A stretch of 64,000 bases of DNA, from positions 7,211 to 71,210 of the forward strand of contig DAOVRL010000002.1 in NCBI GenBank assembly GCA_030628155.1, written 5' to 3'. This document shows, piece after piece, positions 37,000-45,546 of this stretch. Each line of letters starts with the position of its first letter. Position 1 is the first letter of the stretch. This stretch comes from DAOVRL01 sp023128595. Its GTDB lineage: Bacteria; Planctomycetota; Phycisphaerae; Sedimentisphaerales; Anaerobacaceae. The notes beneath the pieces were generated by a model, which did not search any database, was not told where the DNA came from, and saw only the letters and a list, made by a program, of their open reading frames with translations. The position numbers were made by a program, and so were the translations under genes.

Positions 37000-39900
37000 C
37001 TATTGTACGAGCAGGTGTTTTTCGGTGTTGGGTTGGAGGTTTATGGTGATGCCTTCGGTGAGCTGTTTGCCTGTGTGGGTTGTTTTGGTATTGGCGGTCA
37101 GGTCGAGGACTGTGTAGCGTTTTTCGGCTTTTGCGGTGAACCATTCGGGGAACTGGTTTATTCTGGGCCAGTCGAGGGGCAGGTTCATGATGGTCTTGTG
37201 ACGCGGGGTATCGAAGAGGATTTTACCTGTCCAGGCTTTGTCAGCGCGGATGGTTATCTTGAGGGAGTCGGTATCGGTGGCGGCGCCGAAGATGACGTCT
37301 TGGCGCCACGGTCGGATGGTCAGGCCTTTTGTTTTCCAGAGGCAGTACATAATGGTTGTTCTGGCGAAGTTACCGTCGCCGTGCCAGCCTTCGATGACGC
37401 CGTCGGGTTTTTGTATTGCCCACATTACCTTTATTTCTCTGTCCATCCACTCGGCCGCGGAATCGATCGGCTCGCGGTTGTAAAGGTTGATGGCGCCTTC
37501 GATAGAGTCGGCGTAGCCGTCGGCGCCACCTCCCTCCCATTTGTAGCCTTTGTAGTGAACGTTGAGGCTCTTGAGGGCTTTTACTACCGCCTGGCGATAG
37601 TGTGGAGTTTTGTCGATGAGATGGACGGTGTAGAAGCCGTTGAGGTTGTAACCCCAGTTGTCGGTTCGTCCGTTGTCGTGGGCGCCGGTGGCCGGGTCGG
37701 CCCAGTTGTAAAACAGGCCGTGCTCATCTCGAGCGACTTCGAGGATGCGGTCGAGCATTTTATGGATAGGTTCTTGGTAAGCCCGTTTCTTGTCCGGCTC
37801 TGCGAAGTTGACGGCGGCATAGAGCTCGCAGAGGCCGGAGACGATTTCACAGCCGTGGTCGTCGAGCCGCAGTTTTGGTTGGCTGCCGCCCGTGCCGACG
37901 GACCATCTTGTTCCAAGGTCGCCGTCGATCACATTGGATGGTTTGTTGGGAACCTGGTGACCGCTGGCTGTTGCGCTCTTAATCTTGAGCTTATCGGCGT
38001 CTGGCTGGGGGCCGTAGAGAGCGATTTCTGCGATATTGGTCCAGTCGTTCTCGGAGTTGCCGAATCCGTTGATGCGGGCGTATCGGGCGGAGGCTTTGGG
38101 GAATTTGTATGACTCCATATCCGCCGACTTGCCGCTGGATTTGCCGTCGAATACCTTTTTCCAGGTCTGCCTGTCGTCGGAGACCTCAATATTGAAGACG
38201 TAAACTCTGCGGTCACCGTAGATCCAGGCGATATCGGCGCGGGCGATTTGCTGGGGCTTTGCCACATCGAGCGTGAGCCACTGGCCCTTTGCCGGGGCGT
38301 ATGCGTGGGTCGGGTGATGCTCGCCGAGCAGGTAGTAATCGCCGAGGCGGATTGCCCAATCGAGGTATTTGGTATCGTCGGTCATATAGTAGATGCGGGA
38401 GAGGGTTTGGAGCATTTCTCCGTTGACTTCCTGGTTGGTGGATGGGATTTTGCCGTATTTCGTTTCGATTGGTGCGTGCTTCCATATATCATTAAGGATG
38501 CTGAGCATTCGGGCCGACCAGGGGCTCGAGCCGAGCCATTCTGTCAGTGGGAGCAGGCCGTCCTTGATATATTCCGATGAGCCGAAGATGATTCGGCCGA
38601 GGTCGGGCTGGTCAGATTGGAAGCCCTGCTTTGAGAAGGAATAGGTGTCGGGCATTGCACCGATGCGGGAGGTGAGTTTGGTCTCGGTGCGGAGCATATC
38701 GAGCATTCGGCCGTCAAAAAGCGAACGGTCGGTTATCGCGGCGGTGAGGACCATAAAGGGATAGTTGTCGGCGGCGCTATCCTGGGCGTTCCAGATGTCC
38801 TTGTTGCGGTTGAGGTTTCTTGGGATAAGGCCGGTCTTTGGGTCGGCGTGGGCGAGCCAGCCCTCGACGAAATTGCGACAGCGGACGAAACCTTCATTGG
38901 CAAGGCGGCCGTTTTCGGCGGCTTGCTTGAAGGCCGGATCGTCCTTCGTGATGCGTTTTCCGACGCCCTGCTTTGCAAGCTGCTTTAGTTCATCCAGGTG
39001 GTTCTTATAGACGCCGCGGGGAGTTGTGTCGAGCTTTTTGCACAGCGACGCGGCCATACCGACGATCTCGCCCATCATCCCGCAGGTCCGCATCACGCGG
39101 ACGGTGCCGAGGGCCACGTGGGTGACGCTGATGTCGCGGCCGGCCATAAAGAGGTTGTCAATGTTGCGAGAATAGAAGCAGCGGTAGGGGATTGGGTAGG
39201 GGCTGATGCGGAGGTGTTTTGCGATTGAGCGGAATTCGGCACCCGGGAAGTGGGTGGTGTTTTTGGGGTCGGGATAGTGCAGGTCGATGGTCCAGGTGGT
39301 GGTGACGAAGGCATCGGGGAATTTTTTGCGGCCTTCGATATCCTGCTGCTGCAAAATAACGTCGCCGAGCAGTCGGCGTGACTCGCGTTTGCCGGCGACG
39401 TAGGCGACCCAATCGAGCTTGCGGTCGGCGTAGTCGGAGGTCTTGCTGCTCTTGTTCTTGAGGTACGCCCAGTTGCCGAACGCGGCGCGAAGAGCGTAGT
39501 CGCGGATGTATTCAAACTCGCTGATCTGGTCGCGGTTGAGGCCCGTCTCCCAGTTCCAATCGCCGCGGGTCTGGTAGTGACAGCTCTGCTCGTTGAACTG
39601 CAGTGCCCAGGGGCAATCGGGGAAGCTTGCCGATTCGTCGGTTTGCCTGGAATACCATTGGACTGAGGCGCCCATAGTCATTTTGTCCGGTTTTTCGGGC
39701 GCCAGGGACTCGCCGGTCTGGCTGCGGCTTTCGCGTCCCATTCTAAAATCGGCGCCGGCAAGGTATCCGATGGCGCCGTCGCCGGTGCAGTCGGCAAAGA
39801 CGGGGGCGCGGAAACGCAGCTCTTTGGAGTTGCGGATGTGCTTGGCAACGACGGCGGTGATGCGGTCGCCCTCTTTCTCGACCTTGAAGGCGTGCATATT

Positions 39901-40803
39901 GACGAACAGATGGATGTTCTTTTCGGCTCGGACGACTCTGAGCTTCTTTTGGTCGTCGTAATACGAGGCGGGTCGGGCGTTGCCCTGGTATCCGGAGTCG
40001 AACTCCTTTACGACGTCGCCGAGAGCTGGGTATGGCGGCAGGTTAATTTTGCCTCCCAGGTGGACGCGGACTTCGGAGCTGTTGTTGCCGCCGAGGACGG
40101 GTCGGTTCTGAATCAGTGCGACGCGGCAGCCGAGTCTTGCGGCCGAGACGGCGGTGCAGGTCCCGGCCATTCCACCGCCGACGACAACAAGATCAAATTG
40201 GCCGGCGTCTTCAGGTTCGTCCGGCAAGCCGAGCATCTTCTTGCGAAAGGCAGCCAACTGCTCAGCTTCGTTCGGCGGGATGAAGTCCGTATCCGTAGTG
40301 AAGACAATTGCATCGCATCGGCCGTCGAAACCGGTCAAATCGTGCAATGATATGGTGAGATGTTTTTCGGTAATTTCGATAGTTCCGCCATATTGCCAGT
40401 GCCACTTAGCTCCTTCGGTTCCGAAAACGGCGTTTAGCGGTTTTCCATTGATTAGTAATTGAAACCTGCCCGGGGCATCGGTGGGCTTGTATTTTCTGTC
40501 CGGCCAGGATATCCCTCCGAGCCACGGCGCTGCCCAATCGCGTGTTCGGACCCAGACTTTGTGTTTGCCGGTTTCCTGGAATGGGACTATTGTTGTGGTG
40601 TCTTTTACCGGCTTACCCAGGCCGTGGGCGAGCAGGAAGGGTGAGCCCATCTGGTCGGCGAACTGCTGGTCAACGAGCCAGCCGCCAAGGTCGGCAAATC
40701 CCTCGGCTTCAACAAAAATCGTCTGTGCTTGGGCCGCAGAGAGGGACAAGAGCAACAAGACAACAAATAACGCAGAACGCGTGATGTCAACAGGCTTTCT
40801 CAT
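37000..40803 (-). CDS. Exported FAD-dependent oxidoreductase fused to an alpha/alpha-barrel with a permuted discoidin insert
   Basis: A 1267-aa exported protein. It has a signal peptide (SALFVVLLLLSLSAAQAQ) and an N-terminal carbohydrate-binding-like domain (about 28-180). An FAD-dependent oxidoreductase domain follows (about 200-640) with the Rossmann motif VVVGGGMAGTCTAVSAARLG and the related GGNNSSEVRVHLGG. A C-terminal alpha/alpha toroid, glycosidase-like, starts near 680. Inside the toroid, at about 837-976 (nt 37876-38295), sits an F5/8 type C domain whose beginning (NKPSNVIDGDLGTRWS) comes after its end (NIAEIALYG). The ATG at 40803 has a GGAGG site. It is divergent from the Gfo/Idh/MocA gene and probably acts in polysaccharide catabolism. 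Confidence 0.8.
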   Translation of the reverse strand: MRKPVDITRSALFVVLLLLSLSAAQAQTIFVEAEGFADLGGWLVDQQFADQMGSPFLLAHGLGKPVKDTTTIVPFQETGKHKVWVRTRDWAAPWLGGISWPDRKYKPTDAPGRFQLLINGKPLNAVFGTEGAKWHWQYGGTIEITEKHLTISLHDLTGFDGRCDAIVFTTDTDFIPPNEAEQLAAFRKKMLGLPDEPEDAGQFDLVVVGGGMAGTCTAVSAARLGCRVALIQNRPVLGGNNSSEVRVHLGGKINLPPYPALGDVVKEFDSGYQGNARPASYYDDQKKLRVVRAEKNIHLFVNMHAFKVEKEGDRITAVVAKHIRNSKELRFRAPVFADCTGDGAIGYLAGADFRMGRESRSQTGESLAPEKPDKMTMGASVQWYSRQTDESASFPDCPWALQFNEQSCHYQTRGDWNWETGLNRDQISEFEYIRDYALRAAFGNWAYLKNKSSKTSDYADRKLDWVAYVAGKRESRRLLGDVILQQQDIEGRKKFPDAFVTTTWTIDLHYPDPKNTTHFPGAEFRSIAKHLRISPYPIPYRCFYSRNIDNLFMAGRDISVTHVALGTVRVMRTCGMMGEIVGMAASLCKKLDTTPRGVYKNHLDELKQLAKQGVGKRITKDDPAFKQAAENGRLANEGFVRCRNFVEGWLAHADPKTGLIPRNLNRNKDIWNAQDSAADNYPFMVLTAAITDRSLFDGRMLDMLRTETKLTSRIGAMPDTYSFSKQGFQSDQPDLGRIIFGSSEYIKDGLLPLTEWLGSSPWSARMLSILNDIWKHAPIETKYGKIPSTNQEVNGEMLQTLSRIYYMTDDTKYLDWAIRLGDYYLLGEHHPTHAYAPAKGQWLTLDVAKPQQIARADIAWIYGDRRVYVFNIEVSDDRQTWKKVFDGKSSGKSADMESYKFPKASARYARINGFGNSENDWTNIAEIALYGPQPDADKLKIKSATASGHQVPNKPSNVIDGDLGTRWSVGTGGSQPKLRLDDHGCEIVSGLCELYAAVNFAEPDKKRAYQEPIHKMLDRILEVARDEHGLFYNWADPATGAHDNGRTDNWGYNLNGFYTVHLIDKTPHYRQAVVKALKSLNVHYKGYKWEGGGADGYADSIEGAINLYNREPIDSAAEWMDREIKVMWAIQKPDGVIEGWHGDGNFARTTIMYCLWKTKGLTIRPWRQDVIFGAATDTDSLKITIRADKAWTGKILFDTPRHKTIMNLPLDWPRINQFPEWFTAKAEKRYTVLDLTANTKTTHTGKQLTEGITINLQPNTEKHLLVQ

Positions 40804-41069
40804 TCTTTCGGCACCTCCAAAATTGCGCGGTAGTTTCTTCGTCTTTGGCATTATTTGTAAACATTTTCTGCGGAGATGTCCAGAGGTTTTCATTGATTTG
40901 AGACTATGGCTTGAAGACGATTCGTTCCAGATTGTCCACGTTTGCTTCCTATGAAGCCAAACGGAGAATCTCAGTTGTTTTTTTCTTGCGTTCACGGCCT
41001 CAGATGCGTTATCCTTGTGGAGATGTTAAGGAAACCTTATCAATTCAATCATCGACCAAGGAGACAGAT

Positions 41070-42431
41070 ATGACTCAGCCCATCGACAAATCCAACGTCA
41101 ATCGTCGGGAGTTTCTCAAATGTAGCGGTTCGCTTGCCGCGGGTGCGGTGGTGCTCGGGAGTATCGCGCCGGTTGCCTATGCGGCGGAAGACAACACGAT
41201 TCGCCTGGCGCTGATCGGCTGCGGCGGCCGCGGCAGCGGCGCGGTCGGCGACGCCCTATCTGTTCGCGACAGCGGGCCGGTCAAACTGTACGCCATGGCC
41301 GATCTGGACAGGAAGAAACTCGATTCATCACACAAAGCGCTGCAGAAAAGGTTCAAAGACAAAGTTGACGTCAGCGAGGAATGCAAGGCCATCGGTTTTG
41401 ACGCCTATCGCAGGACCATCGACATCCTTAGGCCCGGCGACGTTGCCTTGTGCACGACGCGAGCCTATATCAGGCCGGTGCACGTTGAGTATGCCATCAA
41501 GAAAGGCATCAACGTTTTTATGGAGAAGCCGTTCGCGCCTGATCCGGGCGGCCTGCATCGGCTGCTCCGCCTGTACGAGGTGGCGAAGAAGAAGAACATC
41601 AAGATCGCCGCGGGACTCCAGTGCCGTCACTCCCCGGCCCGCCAGGCGCTGATCAAGAAGATCCGCAACGGCGAGATGGGCGAGATACCGCTGATCCGCG
41701 CCAACCGCCTGGGCGGCAGGAGATGGCTCAGTAACCAGGGCGACAAGTCCAACGACCTGGTGAGTCAAATGCAGTTCGGCAAGATTCATCTGTTCTGGGT
41801 CGGCTCGGGGCACATGGTCGATAATCTGATCCATCAGATCGACGAGTGCTGCTGGATCAAGGATGGCTGGCCGGTTTCAGTGGTCGGCATGGGCGGGCGC
41901 GAGCCCCGCAGCGAGGACCACGGGCAAAACATCGATACCTATGCGATGGAGCTCACCTTCTCCGATGGGACAAAGGCGTTCTGCGGTTTTCGCCGAATGA
42001 ACAAGGCGCGCAGCGAGTTCGCCACCTTCATTCACGGCACGAAGTGCGCGGCACAGTTCTCCGGCAGAACCCATGCTGCTACCGTCCACATGTTCAAGGA
42101 CCAGCGCATCGAAAAGGACAACATCGCATGGACGCCGACAAAGGACGCTCACAGTCCGTGGCAGTACGAGTGGAACGCCTTTATCGAGAGCATCCGCAAC
42201 GACCGGCCGTATAACGAAATAAAGCGAGCGGTCTATTCAGACTTCGCATCGCTAATGGGCCGCGCCGCCTGTCATACGGGCCAGATGGTAACGTGGGACC
42301 AGATAATGAATTCCGACTTCCAGTTCTGCGACTACCTCGACAAGCTGGACTACGACAGCCCGCCCCCGGTAAAAGCCGACGAAGACGGCTGGTTCCCGGT
42401 CCCTATTGGGGGACAATGGAAAGAGGTTTGA
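41070..42431 (+). CDS. Gfo/Idh/MocA family oxidoreductase with Tat signal
   Basis: A 453-aa NAD(P)-dependent oxidoreductase exported by the twin-arginine pathway. NRREFLKCSGSLAAGAVVLG is a Tat signal (about 10-30). The Rossmann motif LALIGCGGRGSGAVGDAL follows. The catalytic-domain EKPFAPD motif after NVFM is the family's conserved EKP. Such planctomycete proteins act on sugars or inositols; the substrate cannot be told. The ATG at 41070 follows AAGGAGACAG. It shares a 266-bp divergent promoter region with the FAD oxidoreductase gene, suggesting joint control. Confidence 0.88.
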   Translation: MTQPIDKSNVNRREFLKCSGSLAAGAVVLGSIAPVAYAAEDNTIRLALIGCGGRGSGAVGDALSVRDSGPVKLYAMADLDRKKLDSSHKALQKRFKDKVDVSEECKAIGFDAYRRTIDILRPGDVALCTTRAYIRPVHVEYAIKKGINVFMEKPFAPDPGGLHRLLRLYEVAKKKNIKIAAGLQCRHSPARQALIKKIRNGEMGEIPLIRANRLGGRRWLSNQGDKSNDLVSQMQFGKIHLFWVGSGHMVDNLIHQIDECCWIKDGWPVSVVGMGGREPRSEDHGQNIDTYAMELTFSDGTKAFCGFRRMNKARSEFATFIHGTKCAAQFSGRTHAATVHMFKDQRIEKDNIAWTPTKDAHSPWQYEWNAFIESIRNDRPYNEIKRAVYSDFASLMGRAACHTGQMVTWDQIMNSDFQFCDYLDKLDYDSPPPVKADEDGWFPVPIGGQWKEV

Positions 42432-42490
42432 CGGCGATTCCGAAAAAACGAGAAGAATACGACACCTGCGCTCAATGCTGAAGGCTTGCG

Positions 42491-42763
42491 GCCCTCGATA
42501 TAGCCGAACAGCCCCAGATAGTCTTCGCCGGCACCACCGTCATGGACTGTCAATCCTGCTATCTTATAATCGTTGCCATCAAAGACACCGGTAAAGGTCG
42601 TGCCCTGGAATCCATCAGAACTGTCAGTATCCGGTGCGATAACGGCAGTGGTGTAGGTCAGCCCGGCCAGATTCACATCCGTTTCAAGGCGGGTATAGTC
42701 GTCCCAGTAATTCGCATCAGGCGCAAACTTGTCGAAATCCGTGAGCGATTCGATACAGTTCAA
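42491..42763 (-). pseudogene. Truncated remnant of a GLUG-repeat protein gene
   Basis: About 90 codons matching the region just after the signal peptide of the GLUG protein at 15888-17501. Shared phrases include LTDFDKFAPDANYWDDYTRL, TDVNLAGLTYTTAVIAPDT and FDGNDYKIAGLTV, ending at YLGLFGYIEG. Both ends are lost: no signal peptide upstream and no GLUG repeats downstream, where the frame runs into sequence antisense to the Gfo/Idh/MocA 3' end. It is a relic of a paralogue. Confidence 0.8.
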
Positions 42764-42771
42764 GTGATGGG

Positions 42772-42850
42772 TGTCATTGCGAGCAAAGCGAAGGGATCTC
42801 CATCATTCGAAGGGCGGAGATTGCCACGGCCTTTCAGGCCTCGCAATGAC
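42772..42850. repeat. Dispersed palindromic repeat (GTCATTGCGAG family)
   Basis: Starts GTCATTGCGAGC and ends CCTCGCAATGAC. It has an internal GGCGGAGATTGCC/GGCC arm and can fold as an imperfect hairpin. It lies between the GLUG remnant and the sulfatase 3' end. Confidence 0.8.
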
Positions 42851-42878
42851 GGCTCCTCAAGTCATCGGTAACAGAGCA

Positions 42879-44285
42879 TTAGTGTGTGAGTGGGTTGTCG
42901 AGGTTTACGGGGTATTTTTGATAGGGGACGGCGCCGGATTTGGTGATGTGGGATCGCAGGGCGGTGAAGAGTCTGTTGTACATTTTGTGGTTTTTGGGCA
43001 GGGGGGTTTGTTCCTGGGGGTCTTCTTTTAGGTTGAAAAGCTGGAGCGGCTCGAAGGGGGTGTTTTGTACAAGTTTGTAATCGCCGTAGCGGGCGGCGTA
43101 GTAGGCTCGGCCTCCGTAATGGCCTCCTTCTCGGCGGACCCAGAAGAGGAATCGGTCTTGGGGGGGCTGGGCCTTGCCGAGGAGGGTTGGCAGGATGGTC
43201 CGGCCGTCGATTTTGTGTTCGATTTTTGCGCCGGCGGCCTCGCAGATCGTGGGGAACAGGTCCATCGTCAGTGCGATGCGGTCTGAGCGTGAGGCGGCTC
43301 TTATTTTTCCGGGCCAGGCGGCACAGGCCGGGACGCGGATGCCGCCTTCGTACATATCTTGCTTTCCTGCTCGCAGTGGGCCGTTGTTTGCGCCGACAGA
43401 GAGCTGGCCGCCGTTGTCGGAGGCAAAGATGACCAGAGTATTGTCACTTTGGCCGGAGTCTTTTAGTGCGGCGAGGACTTTGCCGATGCCGTCGTCGGTG
43501 TGCTCGATGAGGGCGACGAGTTTGGCGCGTCTGTCGGCGATGTTCTTCTCGCGTTTTTTGACGCGTGCGAGCCATTCAGCGGGCGGCTGGATGGGTGTGT
43601 GCGGGGCGTTGTAGGCGAGGTATAAGAAGAACGGCTGCTTTGATTTGGCGCGCCGGCGGATGTAGTCAATCGACCATTCGGTGAAGAGGTCAGTGGCGTG
43701 GCCTTTGGGGTCGATTTCTTTTTCGTTGAGGCGCATATAGTTGTAGCCGTGCCGGCGATGCTTGTAGTAGTCGTCCATCATGTCACCCAGGAAGCCGTGG
43801 AAGTGGTCGAAGCCGCGGTCGTTGGGTTTGCAGGGCGAGCTTAGGCCGAGGTGCCACTTGCCGACGATGGCGGTATGGTAGCCGGAGCGTTTTAGCAATT
43901 CCGGGAGCAGAACGGCCTTGGGGTCCAGGTAGCCCCAGTTGTTCTTTATGTGTGTTCGGATGACGCCTGGGACGCCGACGAGGTCGGGGTATCGGCCGGT
44001 GAGCAGCGATGCTCGGGTGGGCGAGCAGACGGGGCAGTTGGCGTAGAAATTGTCGAACCGCATGCCGGAGGCGATGAGCTTGTCGATGTTGGGGGTTTGC
44101 ATATCCTCTGCGCCGTAGCCGGACAAGTCACCATAGCCGAGGTCGTCGACGAGGATCATAAGGATGTTCGGCTTTTGCTCTGAGCTGCGTTTCTGTGCCG
44201 CCTTAGAAGCCGGCATCGCCAGGGTAGCGGCACCGGCTCCAATAGCTTTTAGAAAGTTCCTTCGGGTCATGCTCAAGCCTTGCAT
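42879..44285 (-). CDS. Tat-exported sulfatase
   Basis: An arylsulfatase-type enzyme, 468 aa from the chosen start. TRRNFLKAIGAGAATLAMPA is a Tat signal. The active-site CSPTRASLLTGR holds the cysteine converted to formylglycine, and LVDDLGYGDLSGYG and FASDNGG supply metal-binding acids. It removes sulfate esters, probably from sulfated polysaccharides. The start at 44285 was preferred for its GGAG site; 44270 and 44300 are alternatives. The GLUG remnant and a repeat lie downstream. No maturase (formylglycine-forming enzyme) is nearby. Confidence 0.9.
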   Translation of the reverse strand: MQGLSMTRRNFLKAIGAGAATLAMPASKAAQKRSSEQKPNILMILVDDLGYGDLSGYGAEDMQTPNIDKLIASGMRFDNFYANCPVCSPTRASLLTGRYPDLVGVPGVIRTHIKNNWGYLDPKAVLLPELLKRSGYHTAIVGKWHLGLSSPCKPNDRGFDHFHGFLGDMMDDYYKHRRHGYNYMRLNEKEIDPKGHATDLFTEWSIDYIRRRAKSKQPFFLYLAYNAPHTPIQPPAEWLARVKKREKNIADRRAKLVALIEHTDDGIGKVLAALKDSGQSDNTLVIFASDNGGQLSVGANNGPLRAGKQDMYEGGIRVPACAAWPGKIRAASRSDRIALTMDLFPTICEAAGAKIEHKIDGRTILPTLLGKAQPPQDRFLFWVRREGGHYGGRAYYAARYGDYKLVQNTPFEPLQLFNLKEDPQEQTPLPKNHKMYNRLFTALRSHITKSGAVPYQKYPVNLDNPLTH

Positions 44286-44304
44286 TGCCATCTTCTCCAT
44301 TGGT

Positions 44305-44571
44305 CTATGAGTCCAGCCGGCTGTACACATTACGGCGATGGCCGATAGTCGCTATTACCACAAGCAGTTTGTCGTGCTGGACCTGATATATGATACGATA
44401 CGAGCCAGAGCGCAGCCTGTAGAGCCTTTCTCTTGTGTGCAAGAGCTTGCTGGCGGGAGGATGCGGATTGGCAGCCAGGGATTCTATTCGTTCTATGAGT
44501 TGCTTGTGAATCTTTTTGGATTGAGCCGCTATAAAGTTCTGGGCCCTCGGTTTCAACTCAATGTTATACAT
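44305..44571 (-). CDS. RelE/ParE family toxin
   Basis: An 88-aa RelE-type toxin. MYNIELKPRAQNFIAA, the LRSGSYRIIYQV strand and VVIATIGHRRNVYSRL are all family hallmarks. RelE-type proteins cleave mRNA in the ribosomal A site. It starts 12 nt after the stop of the small gene upstream, its likely antitoxin, in a three-gene operon with the DUF6941-like protein. Confidence 0.8.
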   Translation of the reverse strand: MYNIELKPRAQNFIAAQSKKIHKQLIERIESLAANPHPPASKLLHTRERLYRLRSGSYRIIYQVQHDKLLVVIATIGHRRNVYSRLDS

Positions 44572-44583
44572 CCATGTAAAATC

Positions 44584-44880
44584 TCAAATCCCGAGCTCCT
44601 TTTTGAAATCGTCCAGGCTTACACTGTCGGGGTCTTTCAGAGACTGCAAAGCGTTCTTGACATCTTGTTCGTCTTCAAGGACTTCGATTTCTTCGGGTGT
44701 TGGACGCCCGTTGAACCTTACAGGTCCACCTTGACATAGCCCAGCGATCTTTTGGAAATCCGGTTCCGGGGCTACGATAGTCTCAGAAGCGGCGTGTCCA
44801 ATGACATCTTTGCTAATAGCCAGCTTAAGAAATCCAGGCTCAATACATCGAGTTACTGTTTCGATCGGTTCCTTCTTCAT
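44584..44880 (-). CDS. Probable antitoxin partner of the RelE-type toxin
   Basis: A 98-aa acidic protein with no clear family match to my eye. Its position directly before a RelE-type toxin, small size and acidic C-terminal helix (TPEEIEVLEDEQDVKNALQS and SVSLDDFKKELGI) are typical of RelB/PHD-type antitoxins. The N-terminal half would be the DNA-binding part. It begins immediately after the stop codon of the DUF6941-like gene. Confidence 0.6.
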   Translation of the reverse strand: MKKEPIETVTRCIEPGFLKLAISKDVIGHAASETIVAPEPDFQKIAGLCQGGPVRFNGRPTPEEIEVLEDEQDVKNALQSLKDPDSVSLDDFKKELGI

Positions 44881-45309
44881 CTACTTGTCCTCCGGTAGAG
44901 GAAGTTCCGTGCAAATAATCCTACGTTCTCCCAGTAAAGTTGTTCCCGCATAGACCTGAAACCTGTATTCGCCTGGATGCGGGAATTTGATGCCACCTAT
45001 ATCAAATGTGGAATTCACAACCTGTCTAACATCCTTCGATTCCTGCTGTACCGTGCATTCCCAGAGCGTTTTGTCTTCGTTCTGGACGTCTACGAGCTTA
45101 ATCGTTAGTTCAGTTTTCCCGCGTCCGTTCGTCAACTCGAAGAAAAACGCCAATCGAGGATGCCGGGCCGGGTACTTCGGAGCGCTGATGTTTTCGAAAA
45201 TCCCTATGACGCTCGCCTTATTCGTTCTGGCATCGATGATAACCTGGTCGCAGACAACAGCCGAAAGCAGGACAGGAGGCGGCAGTTTTTTGTTTTCTTC
45301 TGGCGGCAT
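44881..45309 (-). CDS. DUF6941-like hypothetical protein
   Basis: A 142-aa soluble protein resembling DUF6941. It has LLSAVVCDQVIIDARTNKASVIGIFENI near the N-terminus, a PARHPRLAFFFEL strand and a C-terminal FPHPGEYRFQVYAGTTLL segment, suggesting a beta-sandwich. Function is unknown. The ATG at 45309 follows AGGGAAGC. An upstream TTG at 45324 falls inside the -10 box and was rejected. It heads a three-gene operon with a toxin-antitoxin pair, with no gap before the antitoxin. Confidence 0.65.
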   Translation of the reverse strand: MPPEENKKLPPPVLLSAVVCDQVIIDARTNKASVIGIFENISAPKYPARHPRLAFFFELTNGRGKTELTIKLVDVQNEDKTLWECTVQQESKDVRQVVNSTFDIGGIKFPHPGEYRFQVYAGTTLLGERRIICTELPLPEDK

Positions 45310-45323
45310 CAGCTTCCCTAACA

Positions 45324-45352
45324 AATATACATGTTCTTCGGCGAAAAGTCAA
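45324..45352 (-). promoter_or_regulatory. Promoter of the DUF6941/TA operon
   Basis: Minus-strand TTGACT (45347-45352) and TATATT (45324-45329) with a 17-bp spacer. The start codon at 45309 would leave a leader of under 10 nt, just enough for the ribosome site. The remaining bases to 45546 show no gene. Confidence 0.6.
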
Positions 45353-45546
45353 GCGTCTCTTTAGACTTCCTGTACCTGATGAACGTTCGTACAGCTTATA
45401 TGAGCGAGAACAGGGGTCAAGAAGATTTTTCGTGGTTCACGTGCCAATGAAACCCACAATTCCATGTGAGAGTTCGTGTTTTTTGTGAACAGGCCTGCAT
45501 TTATCGGTCCCTTTTTTGTGCAGAGCCTGCCATCTGCCGATTGGGT

